DNA from: Ferrovibrio sp046297895 | GTDB taxonomy: Bacteria; Pseudomonadota; Alphaproteobacteria; Ferrovibrionales; Ferrovibrionaceae | DNA: 64,000 nucleotides | Direction: 5' to 3' | Assembly (NCBI RefSeq): GCF_046297895.1 | Contig: NZ_JBKBHC010000002.1 | Location: forward strand, 372,001 to 436,000 | Part shown: positions 9,601 to 17,738 of the stretch, in pieces | How positions within the stretch are numbered: position 1 is the stretch's first letter | Layout of the letters: every line of letters starts with the position of its first letter | Translations under genes and position numbers: made by a program | The notes under the pieces: generated by a model | Database searches by the model: none | Seen by the model: only the letters and a program-made list of their open reading frames with translations | Told to the model about the DNA's origin: nothing

Positions 9601-10403
9601 TGGACGAACCCGATCACCTCAATCCGCTGGCCATGCATGCCCGCGTCGAGATTGACCGGCTGACGGCCGGCGGCCTGCCGCTGGAGGCCGCAAGGCGCAG
9701 TGCCGGCTATCGCGTGTTCGGCGCCAAGCCGGGCGCCTATGGCGCCGGGCTACAGGCCCTGGTGGACGAAGGCGGCTGGAGCGGCAGCGACGACCTGGCG
9801 CGGGCCTATATCGCCTGGGGTGGCTATGCCTATGGCGCGGAAGCCGAGGGCATCGAGGATTATGCCGGCTTTACCCGCCGGCTGGCGCGCACGGATGCCG
9901 TCGTGCAGAACCAGGACAACCGCGAGCACGACCTGCTCGATTCCGACGATTACTACCAGTTCGAGGGCGGTGCCTATGCCGCCGTGCAGTATGCCTCGGG
10001 CAGCGCCCCGACCGCCTATCACAACGACCATTCCCGTCCCGAGGCGCCGCGCATCCGCCGCCTGGAGGAAGAAATCGCCCGCGTGGTGCGGGGCCGCGCC
10101 GCCAATCCGAAATGGATCGCCGGCGTGAAACGGCACGGCTACAAGGGCGCCTTTGAGATCGCCGCCACGGTGGATTACCTGTTCGCCTTCGCCGCCACCA
10201 CCGGGCTTGTGCGCGATCATCAGTTTGACGCGCTGTATGAAGCCTATCTCAACGATACTGACACCCGCGCCTTCATCGAGGAGAATAACCCGGCGGCGGC
10301 GCGGGAAATCGCCGAACGGTTCCAGGAAGCAATCCGGCGCGGCCTGTGGCGGCCGCGCGCCAACTCGGCGTCCGACCTGCTGGAAAGGATGCTGGCCGCA
10401 TGA
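6648..10403 (+). CDS. cobN: Cobaltochelatase large subunit CobN
   Basis: 1251 residues, the usual size. CobN is the large subunit of the ATP-dependent CobNST complex that inserts cobalt into hydrogenobyrinic acid a,c-diamide. Family landmarks include VLANYPNRDGRIGNGVGLD near residue 385, the GKHGNLEWLPGK block (about residue 555), FIVNDPGEGTQAKRR, and the C-terminal GHGY-equivalent segment VKRHGYKGAFEIAATVDYLF. The start is a TTG at 6648 behind a GGGGGGA ribosome site. CobS and CobT are not in this window. The stop overlaps cobO by ATGA. Confidence 0.97.
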   Translation: MHLLNAIPGGTAATDAPVDLQQTPGDIVVLSAADSELAALSAAYAALPGDFPSLRLANLLQLGHPYAVDLYVERVIAAARLVIVRLLGGQSYWTYGVERLSEVCRARGIALAFLPGDRQPDPALDGFSTLDDDTRTTLFGYFREGGIDNLGQMLRCAAGLIGRDEDPLPAKPLPAAGLYWPGHAEPDLNALRNIWAERKCAVQPVAAIVFYRALLQAGDVAAVDALIEALAAEGMSPLPIYVTSLKDRLSADLASTLIEQALPDVILNATSFAVGNPRGEGGDDPLGQSDCPVLQVVFASSPREQWQDGTRGLSARDLAIAVALPEIDGRIMTRAVAFKAEAVFDRRTECSIVRLVPDAGRCAFTAKLAAAWSRLARLSPAERRIGIVLANYPNRDGRIGNGVGLDTPQSVVRILRAMKDAGYELNALPVSGNRLIAALTEGVTNDFSQTRARRVRAHYPLALYRRFFAALPAAVREAVTARWGAPEDDPQLQDDGFALPVLPLGNVAVMIQPARGYNIDPARSYHDPDLVPPHNYIAAYAWLRESFGADAVLHCGKHGNLEWLPGKALALSDACLPETVLGPLPQLYPFIVNDPGEGTQAKRRTAAVILDHLTPPLTRAEIYGDLAALEQLVDEYYEAAGLDRRRLPLLAERIIDEARRLGLDADCDIRPGEPTESALLKLDNHLCDLKELQIRDGLHVYGVKPQGEQLVDLLVALVRLPRGRTGRSRPGDESLLRALAADLNLGCDPLGTDYAAAWTGPRPAVLADLVASPWRSFGDTVERLEVLAKQLIADRRMPEDHWIATQAVLHVVDYELRPAVLGCGRAEIDNLLRGMDGRFVPPGPSGAPTRGRPDVLPTGRNFFSLDARSLPTPAAWTLGWQSADALLQRHRQDHGEWPRAILLNAWGTANMRTGGDDIAQALALIGARPTWEAGSGRVTGFEIVPLDLLDRPRVDVTLKVSGFFRDAFPAQVALFDAASRAVQALDEPDHLNPLAMHARVEIDRLTAGGLPLEAARRSAGYRVFGAKPGAYGAGLQALVDEGGWSGSDDLARAYIAWGGYAYGAEAEGIEDYAGFTRRLARTDAVVQNQDNREHDLLDSDDYYQFEGGAYAAVQYASGSAPTAYHNDHSRPEAPRIRRLEEEIARVVRGRAANPKWIAGVKRHGYKGAFEIAATVDYLFAFAATTGLVRDHQFDALYEAYLNDTDTRAFIEENNPAAAREIAERFQEAIRRGLWRPRANSASDLLERMLAA

Positions 10404-11044
10404 AAGTGAAAGAGCAGGGTCTGAGCGAGGACGAGGTCAATGCCCGCGCCAATGAAAAGGCGAAGAAGCGCAAGGAAGTGCGAGATCGCATGCTGGCGAC
10501 CAAGACCATCGAGAAAGGCCTGCTGATCGTCCACACCGGCAAGGGTAAGGGCAAGTCCACCGCCGCTTTCGGCCTGGTGATGCGCGCCATCGGCAACGGG
10601 TTCCGCATCGGCATTGTGCAGTTCGTGAAAGGCAAGTGGCAGACCGGCGAGCGCCCCGTGCTGGAAAAATTCCCCGACCAGGTGACGATCAAGGCCATGG
10701 GCGAGGGCTTCACCTGGGATACCCAGGACCGCGCCCGCGACATCGCCGCGGCAAAAGCCGCCTGGGCCGAGGCGAAGCGCATGATCGAGGCCTGCCGCAC
10801 CGATCCGCCCGCTTATGACATGCTGGTGTTCGACGAGCTCAACATCGTGCTGCGCTACGACTATCTCGATCTGGCTGATGTGGTGGATACCCTTCGCCGG
10901 CGGCCGCCGATGCTCCATATCGTGGTGACCGGCCGCAACGCCAAGCCCGAGCTGATCGAGGCGGCCGACCTGGTGACCGAGATGACCGAGATCAAGCACC
11001 CCTTCCAGGCCGGCGTGAAAGCGCAAAAAGGCATAGAATTCTGA
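10400..11044 (+). CDS. cobO: Cob(I)yrinic acid a,c-diamide adenosyltransferase
   Basis: 214 residues, CobO/BtuR family. It transfers the 5'-deoxyadenosyl group from ATP to corrinoid cobalt. The Walker-A-like motif HTGKGKGKSTAAFG sits near residue 45, followed by IVQFVKGKW and the LVFDELNIVLRYDYLD block. The C-terminal GVKAQKGIEF is the usual family ending. The N-terminal 30 residues are Lys/Glu-rich. The start ATG overlaps the cobN stop by four bases (ATGA), so translation is probably coupled. Confidence 0.97.
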   Translation: MKVKEQGLSEDEVNARANEKAKKRKEVRDRMLATKTIEKGLLIVHTGKGKGKSTAAFGLVMRAIGNGFRIGIVQFVKGKWQTGERPVLEKFPDQVTIKAMGEGFTWDTQDRARDIAAAKAAWAEAKRMIEACRTDPPAYDMLVFDELNIVLRYDYLDLADVVDTLRRRPPMLHIVVTGRNAKPELIEAADLVTEMTEIKHPFQAGVKAQKGIEF

Positions 11045-11059
11045 AGCGAGCCCAGCCCC

Positions 11060-12106
11060 ATGTTGCAGAATCCCTTCCCCAAGACCCCATTTGAGAAAAC
11101 CGGCGTAATGCTGTGCGGCCATGGCAGCCGCGACGACCGTGCCGTGGCGGAGTTCACCGCGCTGGCCGAGCACATGAAGCGCCGCCTGCCGCAATACGAT
11201 GTCGATTTCGGCTTCCTGGAATTCGCCACGCCGATCATTCGCGATGGCCTGGATGCCCTGCGCGCCAAGGGCAATACCAAGATTCTCGCCCTGCCCGGCA
11301 TGCTGTTCGCCGCCGGCCATGCCAAGAACGACATCCCCAGCGTGCTCAATCGCTACCAGGCAGAGCATGCGGATGTGAGCATCCAGTATGGCCGCGACCT
11401 GGGCATCGACCTGAAGATGCTGCGCGCTGCCGGCGACCGCGTGCAGCAGGCGCTGGATGCCGCCGGCGGCCATGTTGGCCGCCACGAGACGGCTTTGGTG
11501 GTGGTGGGCCGCGGCACCTCGGATCCCGATGCCAATTCCAACATCGCCAAGGTCATGCGCATGCTGTGGGAGGGGTTCGGCTTCGGCTGGGGCGAGACCG
11601 CCTATTCCGGCGTCACCTTCCCGCTGGTGCAGCCCGCGCTGGAGCATGTGGCAAAGCTCGGCTACAGGCGCGTGGTCGTATTCCCGTATTTCCTGTTCAC
11701 CGGCATCCTGGTCGAGCGCATCTACGAACACACCGACCGCGTGGCCGCCGCCCATCCCGGAATCGAATTCGTCAAGGCAGGCTATCTGAACGACCATCCG
11801 CTGGTGCTGGAGGTGTTCGAGGACCGGCTGCAGGAAATCCTCGCCGGCACCAACAACATGAACTGCCAGATGTGCAAATACCGCGCGCAGGTGCTGGGCT
11901 TCGAGGATGAGGTCGGGCTGGCGCAGGAAAGCCACCACCATCACGTGGAGGGCATCGGCACAAGAAGCCATGACCATGGCGATCATCACCACCACCACGA
12001 TCACCACCATCATGGCCATGATCATGGGCATGATCACAACCATGGCCACCATCCCTATCCCCATGCCGACCACCCGCTCGGCCCGAAGACACTGGCCAAG
12101 GGATGA
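11060..12106 (+). CDS. cbiX: Sirohydrochlorin cobaltochelatase CbiX, long form with MxCxxC and His-rich tail
   Basis: 348 residues. Two CbiX repeats are visible: one from VMLCGHGSRDDRAVAEF (about residue 17) and one from ALVVVGRGTSDPDANSNIAK (about residue 145), with FPYFLFTGILVERI late in the second. The C-terminal part carries MNCQMC, the MxCxxC motif that binds an iron-sulfur cluster in characterised long CbiX proteins, then a His/Asp-rich tail with more than 25 His that probably stores or delivers metal. CbiX inserts cobalt early in the pathway, yet CobN (late insertion) is encoded in the same operon. The next gene overlaps by ATGA. Confidence 0.94.
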   Translation: MLQNPFPKTPFEKTGVMLCGHGSRDDRAVAEFTALAEHMKRRLPQYDVDFGFLEFATPIIRDGLDALRAKGNTKILALPGMLFAAGHAKNDIPSVLNRYQAEHADVSIQYGRDLGIDLKMLRAAGDRVQQALDAAGGHVGRHETALVVVGRGTSDPDANSNIAKVMRMLWEGFGFGWGETAYSGVTFPLVQPALEHVAKLGYRRVVVFPYFLFTGILVERIYEHTDRVAAAHPGIEFVKAGYLNDHPLVLEVFEDRLQEILAGTNNMNCQMCKYRAQVLGFEDEVGLAQESHHHHVEGIGTRSHDHGDHHHHHDHHHHGHDHGHDHNHGHHPYPHADHPLGPKTLAKG

Positions 12107-12783
12107 CCGTGAAGGCCGGATACGATTATCTGCGCGATCCCGACGCGATCTATCGCCTGTCGTTCCAGATGATCCGCGCCGAGGTGGATCTGTCGCATCT
12201 GCCGCCGGGCATCGACGAACTGGCCCTGCGCCTGATCCATGCCTGCGCCATGCCCGAGATCCTGCCCGACCTGGTGTGGACGGCGGATCTGCCGCTGGCC
12301 GTGCATGATGCCCTGCGCGCTGGCAAGCCGATCCTGAGCGATGTCGACATGGTGGCCTATGGCGTGATCCGTTCGCGCCTGCCGGCAAACAATCCGGTGC
12401 TGAGTTTTCTCAACACGCCGGAGGCGCGCGAGATCGGCCGGCAGAAGCAGATCACCCGTTCGGCGGCTGCCGTGGAATTGTGGCAGCCGCACCTGGCTGG
12501 CGCCGTGGTGGTGATCGGCAATGCGCCGACCGCCCTGTTCCGCCTGCTGGAGTTGCTGGAGGAAGGCGCGCCCAAACCGGCGGCGGTCCTCGGCTTTCCG
12601 GTCGGTTTTGTCGGTGCGGCGGAATCGAAACAGGCGCTGATCGACGCGGCACCCAGGGGCGTGGCTTATGCCACGCTGAAAGGCCGCCGCGGCGGCAGCG
12701 CCATGGCCGCCGCCGCGATCAACGCGCTGGCGAGCTGGGAACCGGCGAAGGAAACGCCGGCGAAAGAGAAAGCGGCGCCATGA
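12103..12783 (+). CDS. cobH: Precorrin-8X methylmutase CobH/CbiC
   Basis: 226 residues. It moves the C11 methyl group to C12, giving hydrogenobyrinate (or the cobalt form). The catalytic His lies in RLIHACAMPE near residue 45, and the family motifs DVDMVAYGVIR, VVIGNAPTALFRLLE and VLGFPVGFVGAAESK follow. The C-terminus has an Ala/Lys/Pro tail after ALASWEP that is probably disordered. Start and stop overlap cbiX and cobL by four bases each. Confidence 0.96.
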   Translation: MTVKAGYDYLRDPDAIYRLSFQMIRAEVDLSHLPPGIDELALRLIHACAMPEILPDLVWTADLPLAVHDALRAGKPILSDVDMVAYGVIRSRLPANNPVLSFLNTPEAREIGRQKQITRSAAAVELWQPHLAGAVVVIGNAPTALFRLLELLEEGAPKPAAVLGFPVGFVGAAESKQALIDAAPRGVAYATLKGRRGGSAMAAAAINALASWEPAKETPAKEKAAP

Positions 12784-13982
12784 CCCTGCCCTGGCTTTCG
12801 GTGGTCGGTCTCGGCGAGGATGGCCTGAACGGCCTGGCGCCGGCCGCGCGCGCCCTGGCCGAGGATGCGGAAATCCTGATCGGTGGCGAACGCCATCTGG
12901 CCCTGCTGCCCGAACTGCCCAACCAGACGCGCATGACCTGGACGCGGCCGCTGCTCGACCTGGTCGAGCGCATCACCGATTATCGTGGCCGGCGCGTCTG
13001 CGTGCTGGCGACCGGCGATCCGATGTGGTTCGGCATCGGTGTGACCCTGGCCAAACGTGTGCCCGCCGATGAAATGCGCATCTTCCCGCATGTCAGCGCT
13101 TTCAGCCTGGCCGCCGCCCGCATGGGCTGGGCCGTGGATGCCTGCGACTGCCTGACCTTGCACGGACGTCCGCTGGATCTGCTGGGCCTGTATCTGCAGC
13201 CGCAGGCAAAGCTGCTGATCCTCTCCGACAACGGCCAGACGCCGGCGCAGGTGGCCGCCTTCCTGACCAAACGCGGTTTTGGCAGCGCCACGATCAGCGT
13301 GCTGGAACATATGGGCGGCGTGGCGGAACGCCGGCAGGACGGCGTGGCGAAAAACTGGAGCATTGCCGATTGCGCCGACTTCAACACGCTGGCCGTGCAG
13401 TTGCATGACGGCCCGGGCCTCAGTCGCCTGGCCGGTCTGGATGACGACCTGTTCCTGCATGACGGCAACATCACCAAACGCGAAATCCGCGCCGTCACGC
13501 TCTCCAGGCTGGCGCCCTTTGCCGGAGACCTGCTGTGGGATGTCGGCGCCGGCTCTGGTTCGATCGGTATCGAATGGCTGCGCGCCGACCGCCGCAACCG
13601 CGCGATCGCCATCGAGGAACGCGAGGGAAGGCGCGGCATGATCGCGCAGAATGCGCTGGCGCTGGGCGTGCCTCATCTGCAGATCGTGGCCGGCAGCGTG
13701 CCGGCGGCGCTGGATGGTCTGCCGTCGCCCGATGCCATTTTCATCGGCGGCGGCATCATGACCGATGGCCTGATCGCGCGTTGCTGGAACGCGCTGAAGC
13801 CCGGCGGCCGGCTGGTGGCCAATGTGGTGACGCTGGAAGGTGAATCAAAGGTGGTGCAGGCACGCCAGAGCTACGGCGGCGATCTCGGCCGGTTCGGTGT
13901 CCATCGCGCCGAACCGGTCGGTCGGTATCACGGCTGGCACGCCATGATGCCAGTGACGCAGTGGAGCGTGACAAAAGAATGA
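12780..13982 (+). CDS. cobL: Precorrin-6Y C5,15-methyltransferase (decarboxylating), CbiE-CbiT fusion
   Basis: 400 residues. The N-terminal half is a CbiE-type tetrapyrrole methylase (VVGLGEDGLNGL, then CVLATGDPMWFGIG near residue 78). The C-terminal half is a CbiT-type class I methyltransferase with the SAM-binding LLWDVGAGSGSIGIEW near residue 252 and ATP-independent decarboxylating function. It methylates C5 and C15 and decarboxylates the C12 acetate side chain. The ATG at 12780 overlaps the cobH stop. Confidence 0.96.
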   Translation: MTLPWLSVVGLGEDGLNGLAPAARALAEDAEILIGGERHLALLPELPNQTRMTWTRPLLDLVERITDYRGRRVCVLATGDPMWFGIGVTLAKRVPADEMRIFPHVSAFSLAAARMGWAVDACDCLTLHGRPLDLLGLYLQPQAKLLILSDNGQTPAQVAAFLTKRGFGSATISVLEHMGGVAERRQDGVAKNWSIADCADFNTLAVQLHDGPGLSRLAGLDDDLFLHDGNITKREIRAVTLSRLAPFAGDLLWDVGAGSGSIGIEWLRADRRNRAIAIEEREGRRGMIAQNALALGVPHLQIVAGSVPAALDGLPSPDAIFIGGGIMTDGLIARCWNALKPGGRLVANVVTLEGESKVVQARQSYGGDLGRFGVHRAEPVGRYHGWHAMMPVTQWSVTKE

Positions 13983-13992
13983 GTATCCGGAA

Positions 13993-14712
13993 ATGAGTGG
14001 GACTCTCTATGGCCTGGGCATCGGGCCGGGCGATCCGGAACTGATCACCCTGAAAGCCCTGCGCCTGTTGCAGGCTGCCGACGTGGTGGCCTATCCCGCG
14101 CCCGAGCAGGGCGACAGCCTGGCGCGCCGCATCGTGGCGCCACACTTAAGCGGCGGCCAGGCCGAGTTGGCCATCCGCATGCCGCTCAGCGTGGCGCGGT
14201 TTCCGGCCCAGGCCGTGTATGAACAGGCCGCCGGCGATCTCGCCGCGCATCTCAAGGCCGGCCGCAACGTGGCGGTTCTGTGCGAAGGCGACCCGTTCCT
14301 CTATGGCTCGTTCATGTATCTGTTCGGCCGGCTGAGCGAGGATTTTCCGGTCGAGATCGTGCCCGGCGTGTCGTCGCTCACCGCCTGCGCCGCCGCCCTG
14401 CAATATCCTCTGGTGTCGCGCAACGACGTGCTGACCGTGATCCCCGCGCCGCTGGACGACGAGACCATCGCGCACAAATTGCTGCATACCGATGCTGCGG
14501 CGATCCTCAAGCTGGGCCGGCACGGCCCGCGCGTGATCGAACTGCTCAACCGCCTGCATCTGGCCGACCGAGCCCGCTATATCGAGCGCGCCACCATGGC
14601 CGAGCAGCGCATCCTGCCGCTATCCGAGGTCGATCCCACGGCCATTCCCTATTTCGCCATGATCGTGGTGCATCGCAAAGGCCGGCAGCATTTCATGGAG
14701 TTCGGGGCATGA
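13993..14712 (+). CDS. cobI: Precorrin-2 C20-methyltransferase
   Basis: 239 residues, tetrapyrrole methylase fold. Landmarks: LYGLGIGPGDPELITLKALR at the N-terminus, VLCEGDPFLYGSFMYLF near residue 95, and IVPGVSSLTACAAAL. It methylates precorrin-2 (or the cobalt complex) at C20. It starts 10 bases after cobL and overlaps the next gene by ATGA. Confidence 0.96.
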   Translation: MSGTLYGLGIGPGDPELITLKALRLLQAADVVAYPAPEQGDSLARRIVAPHLSGGQAELAIRMPLSVARFPAQAVYEQAAGDLAAHLKAGRNVAVLCEGDPFLYGSFMYLFGRLSEDFPVEIVPGVSSLTACAAALQYPLVSRNDVLTVIPAPLDDETIAHKLLHTDAAAILKLGRHGPRVIELLNRLHLADRARYIERATMAEQRILPLSEVDPTAIPYFAMIVVHRKGRQHFMEFGA

Positions 14713-16511
14713 GCGGAAAACCGGCCCTCGTGCTGCTGACCCCCAATGCGCGCGGCGTGGCGCAGGCGCTGATGGCCGCCTTTCCCGCCTGGGAGGTCTA
14801 TGCACCCGACGATGCGGCTCTGGTCCACACGCTTCCGCTGGGCAGGGCAACCGATACCATCGCGCAGTTATTCGCCGCCGGTCGGCCGGTGATCGGCATC
14901 TGCGCCGCCGGCATCCTGATCCGTGCCGTCGCGCCGCGGCTTTCCGACAAGCACAGCGAACCGCCGCTGATCGCGGTGGCCGCCGATGGTTCCTCCGTGG
15001 TGCCGCTGCTGGGCGGCCACCACGGCGCCAACCTGCTGAGCCGCCGCATCGCCAGCGTGCTGCAGGGCATTCCGGCGATCACCACCGCCGGCGACCTCGC
15101 CTTTGGACTGGGCCTGGACGAACCGCCGGAAGGCTACACGCTCGCCAACCCGGAAGATGCCAAGGGCCTGATGGCGAACCTGCTGCGTGGCGGCGGCGTG
15201 CGCATCGAAGGCGATGCGCCCTGGCTGGCCGATAGCACCCTGCCGCTCAGCGCCGATGGCCGCATGGTGATCGAAGTCACGCACCGCGCTATCGAGGGCA
15301 GCCCGGATCATCTGGTTTATCATCCGCGCTGTATTGCCATCGGTGTCGGCTGCGAACGCAACGCCAGACCGGTGGAACTGATCCGCCTGGTGCAGACCAC
15401 GCTGTCCGACCACGGCATCGCACGCGACAGCATCGCCGGCGTCTATTCGCTGGACCTGAAGGCCGATGAACCGGCGATGCAGGAACTGGCGCGATGGCTG
15501 GGCGTGCCCTTCCGCGTCTTCGATGCCGCCACGCTGGAAGCCGAGACGCCGCGCCTGGCCAATCCTTCCGATACCGTGTTCGCCGAGGTCGGCTGCCACG
15601 GCGTTTCGGAAGGTGCGGCCCTCGCCGCCGCCGGGCCGGATGCCACACTGATCGTGCCGAAGGTGAAATCCGAACGCGCCACCTGCGCCATCGCGCTTTC
15701 ACCCCTGCCCTTCGATGGCGCATCGCGCGGATTGCCGCGCGGCGAGCTGCATGTGGTGGGCACCGGGCCGGGCGATGCGTCATGGCTGACACCGGAAGCG
15801 CGGATCGTGCTCAGCGAGGCCACCGACTGGGTCGGTTATGGCCTCTATCTCGACCTCTATCCCGAGCTGGCGGCCGGCAAGGCGCAGCACCGCTTCGAGC
15901 TGGGCGAGGAGGAAAAGCGCGTGCGCGCCGCTCTCGACCTGGCGGCGCAGGGCAAGCGCGTGGCCCTGGTCTGCTCGGGCGATCCCGGCATCTACGCCAT
16001 GGCGACGCTGGTGTTTGCCCTGCTGGAGCAGGAATCGCAGCGCAAGGACTGGCAGCGCGTGGCGATCAACGTGGCGCCCGGCATATCGGCCCTGCAGGCG
16101 GCGGCGGCACGGTCGGGTGCGCTGCTTGGCCATGATTTCTGCACGATCTCGCTGTCCGACCTGCTGACGCCGCTGGACATGATCCTGCTGCGCATCAAGA
16201 AGGCGGCCGAGGCCGATTTCGTCATCGCCTTCTACAATCCGGTGTCGCAGCGCCGCCGCACCCAGCTTGCCATGGCGAAAGATATCCTGCTGCAGCATCG
16301 TCCGCGCGAAACGCCTGTTGTGCTGGCGCGCAATCTGGGCCGCGAGGGCGAACGGGTGACGTTGACCACGCTGGGCGACCTCGATGTCGAGCAGGTCGAC
16401 ATGCTGACTGTCGTGCTGGTGGGCAGTTCCGCCAGCCGCAGCATCACATTGCAGAATGGCCGCCGCTTTGCCTACACGCCGCGCGGCTACGAGAAGAAGT
16501 TCACCCCATGA
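14709..16511 (+). CDS. cobJ: CbiG-CobJ fusion: cobalamin C-ring processing and C17-methyltransferase
   Basis: 600 residues from the ATG at 14709. The N-terminal part (about residues 1-335) is CbiG: an N domain with ICAAGILIRAVAPRL and LLGGHHGAN, and a C domain with IGVGCERNARPVELI and VFAEVGCHGVSEGAAL. CbiG opens the lactone in the anaerobic route. From about residue 345 the CobJ/CbiH methylase begins (ELHVVGTGPGDASWLTPEA), with ALVCSGDPGIYAMATLV and INVAPGISALQAAAA. The natural fusion couples ring contraction with C17 methylation. No CobG or CobZ monooxygenase is present in this window. Confidence 0.94.
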   Translation: MSGKPALVLLTPNARGVAQALMAAFPAWEVYAPDDAALVHTLPLGRATDTIAQLFAAGRPVIGICAAGILIRAVAPRLSDKHSEPPLIAVAADGSSVVPLLGGHHGANLLSRRIASVLQGIPAITTAGDLAFGLGLDEPPEGYTLANPEDAKGLMANLLRGGGVRIEGDAPWLADSTLPLSADGRMVIEVTHRAIEGSPDHLVYHPRCIAIGVGCERNARPVELIRLVQTTLSDHGIARDSIAGVYSLDLKADEPAMQELARWLGVPFRVFDAATLEAETPRLANPSDTVFAEVGCHGVSEGAALAAAGPDATLIVPKVKSERATCAIALSPLPFDGASRGLPRGELHVVGTGPGDASWLTPEARIVLSEATDWVGYGLYLDLYPELAAGKAQHRFELGEEEKRVRAALDLAAQGKRVALVCSGDPGIYAMATLVFALLEQESQRKDWQRVAINVAPGISALQAAAARSGALLGHDFCTISLSDLLTPLDMILLRIKKAAEADFVIAFYNPVSQRRRTQLAMAKDILLQHRPRETPVVLARNLGREGERVTLTTLGDLDVEQVDMLTVVLVGSSASRSITLQNGRRFAYTPRGYEKKFTP

Positions 16512-17311
16512 CCGTCCACTTCATCGGCGCCGGCCCCGGCGCGCCCGACCTGATCACCCTGCGGGGCGCCCGGCTGATCGAATCCTGTCCGGTCTGCCTC
16601 TATGCCGGCTCGCTGGTGCCCGAGGCGGTGGTGCAACTGGCACCGAGGGGCGCGCGCGTGGTGGATACCGCGCCGCTGAACCTGGACGAGATCATGGCCG
16701 AGATCCAGGCTGCGCATGACAGGGGCCAGGATGTGGCGCGCGTGCATTCCGGCGACCCCTCGCTCTATGGCGCCATCGCGGAGCAGATCCGCCGCCTGAA
16801 AACACTGAATATCCCCTACACGATCACGCCCGGCGTGCCGGCCTTCGCCGCCGCCGCCGCCGCCTTGCAGACCGAATTGACCCTGCCCGATATCGCGCAA
16901 TCCGTGATCCTGACCCGCACGGCGATGAAGTCCTCCGACATGCCGGCAGGCGAGACTTTGGCCAATTTCGGCCGCACGGGCGCCACGCTGGCCATTCACC
17001 TGTCCATCCGCAATATCCGCCATGTGGTACAGGAACTGACGCCGCATTACGGCGCCGATTGCCCGGTGGCCGTGGTGGTGCGTGCCACCTGGCCGGACCA
17101 GCAGATCATCCGCGGCTGCCTGTCCGACATCGCCGCCAAGGTGCGCGCGGCCAAGATCACACGCACGGCCCTGATCCTGGTGGGCCGGGTGCTGGACGAG
17201 GCTGCTGATTTCAGCGACAGCGCGTTGTACGATCCGAAGCACGTGCATGTGCTGCGGCCCGGCCCGAAAGCCAGGGCCAAGAAAACCGAATCCCGGGCAG
17301 CGAAGCAATGA
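16508..17311 (+). CDS. cobM: Precorrin-4 C11-methyltransferase
   Basis: 267 residues, CobM/CbiF. It shows VHFIGAGPGAPDLITLRGAR at the start, RVHSGDPSLYGAIAEQIRRL near residue 78, and ITPGVPAFAAAAAALQTELTLP. It methylates C11 of precorrin-4. The last 20 residues are Lys/Arg-rich. Overlaps of four bases at both ends place it firmly within the operon. Confidence 0.96.
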   Translation: MTVHFIGAGPGAPDLITLRGARLIESCPVCLYAGSLVPEAVVQLAPRGARVVDTAPLNLDEIMAEIQAAHDRGQDVARVHSGDPSLYGAIAEQIRRLKTLNIPYTITPGVPAFAAAAAALQTELTLPDIAQSVILTRTAMKSSDMPAGETLANFGRTGATLAIHLSIRNIRHVVQELTPHYGADCPVAVVVRATWPDQQIIRGCLSDIAAKVRAAKITRTALILVGRVLDEAADFSDSALYDPKHVHVLRPGPKARAKKTESRAAKQ

Positions 17312-17736
17312 GGCCGACCATGGCGATCTGGCGCATATTCTCCGTTCTGCTGCTCTGCGGTGTTCTGGTTGCCTGCGCCGACAGCCGTGAGGCCGCCGTG
17401 GAGAAACCCGCGCCGCTGACGCTGGATTTCGCCCAGTCAGGCGGCCGCTTCATTCTGATGCAGGGCGAGGAAGTGCGCATCCGCCTGGCCGCCAATCACA
17501 GCACCGGCTATCGCTGGAGCATGATCAGCGAGGCGCCCGGCGTGGAGGCGCTGAGCCTGGCCGAGGAACCGGCCTATATCGCCGAGGGCGGCATGCCCGG
17601 CCGCGGCGGCACGGAGGTGTGGCATTTCCGCGCCACCGGCACCGGGCCGACCATTTTGTATTTCGTGTATCGCCGGCCCTTCGAACCGAACGGCCCGGCT
17701 GCGCGCGAGGCGATCTACACCTTCGAGATCCGCTGA
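17308..17736 (+). CDS. Chagasin-like (inhibitor I42) lipoprotein
   Basis: 142 residues. A signal peptide ends in a lipobox (VLVAC, Cys23), predicting a lipid-anchored periplasmic protein. The mature part carries the chagasin/I42 loops: NHSTGYRW (family NxTTGYxW), GRGGTEVWHF, and a late VYRRPFEP. Family members inhibit papain-type cysteine proteases; bacterial roles are little known. It overlaps cobM by ATGA and is the last gene of the cobalamin operon. An alternative ATG at 17320, with GAGG six bases upstream, would remove four residues. The stop is two bases from the convergent cobK stop. Confidence 0.83.
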   Translation: MRPTMAIWRIFSVLLLCGVLVACADSREAAVEKPAPLTLDFAQSGGRFILMQGEEVRIRLAANHSTGYRWSMISEAPGVEALSLAEEPAYIAEGGMPGRGGTEVWHFRATGTGPTILYFVYRRPFEPNGPAAREAIYTFEIR

Positions 17737-17738
17737 AC

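Noticed and set aside
11920..12090. Separate His-rich metallochaperone gene
   Set aside because: The His-rich stretch is in frame with CbiX and is the normal C-terminal tail of long CbiX proteins.
10244..12388. Open frame of 714 codons on the minus strand
   Set aside because: Antisense to cobO, cbiX and cobH, all of which have clear motifs.
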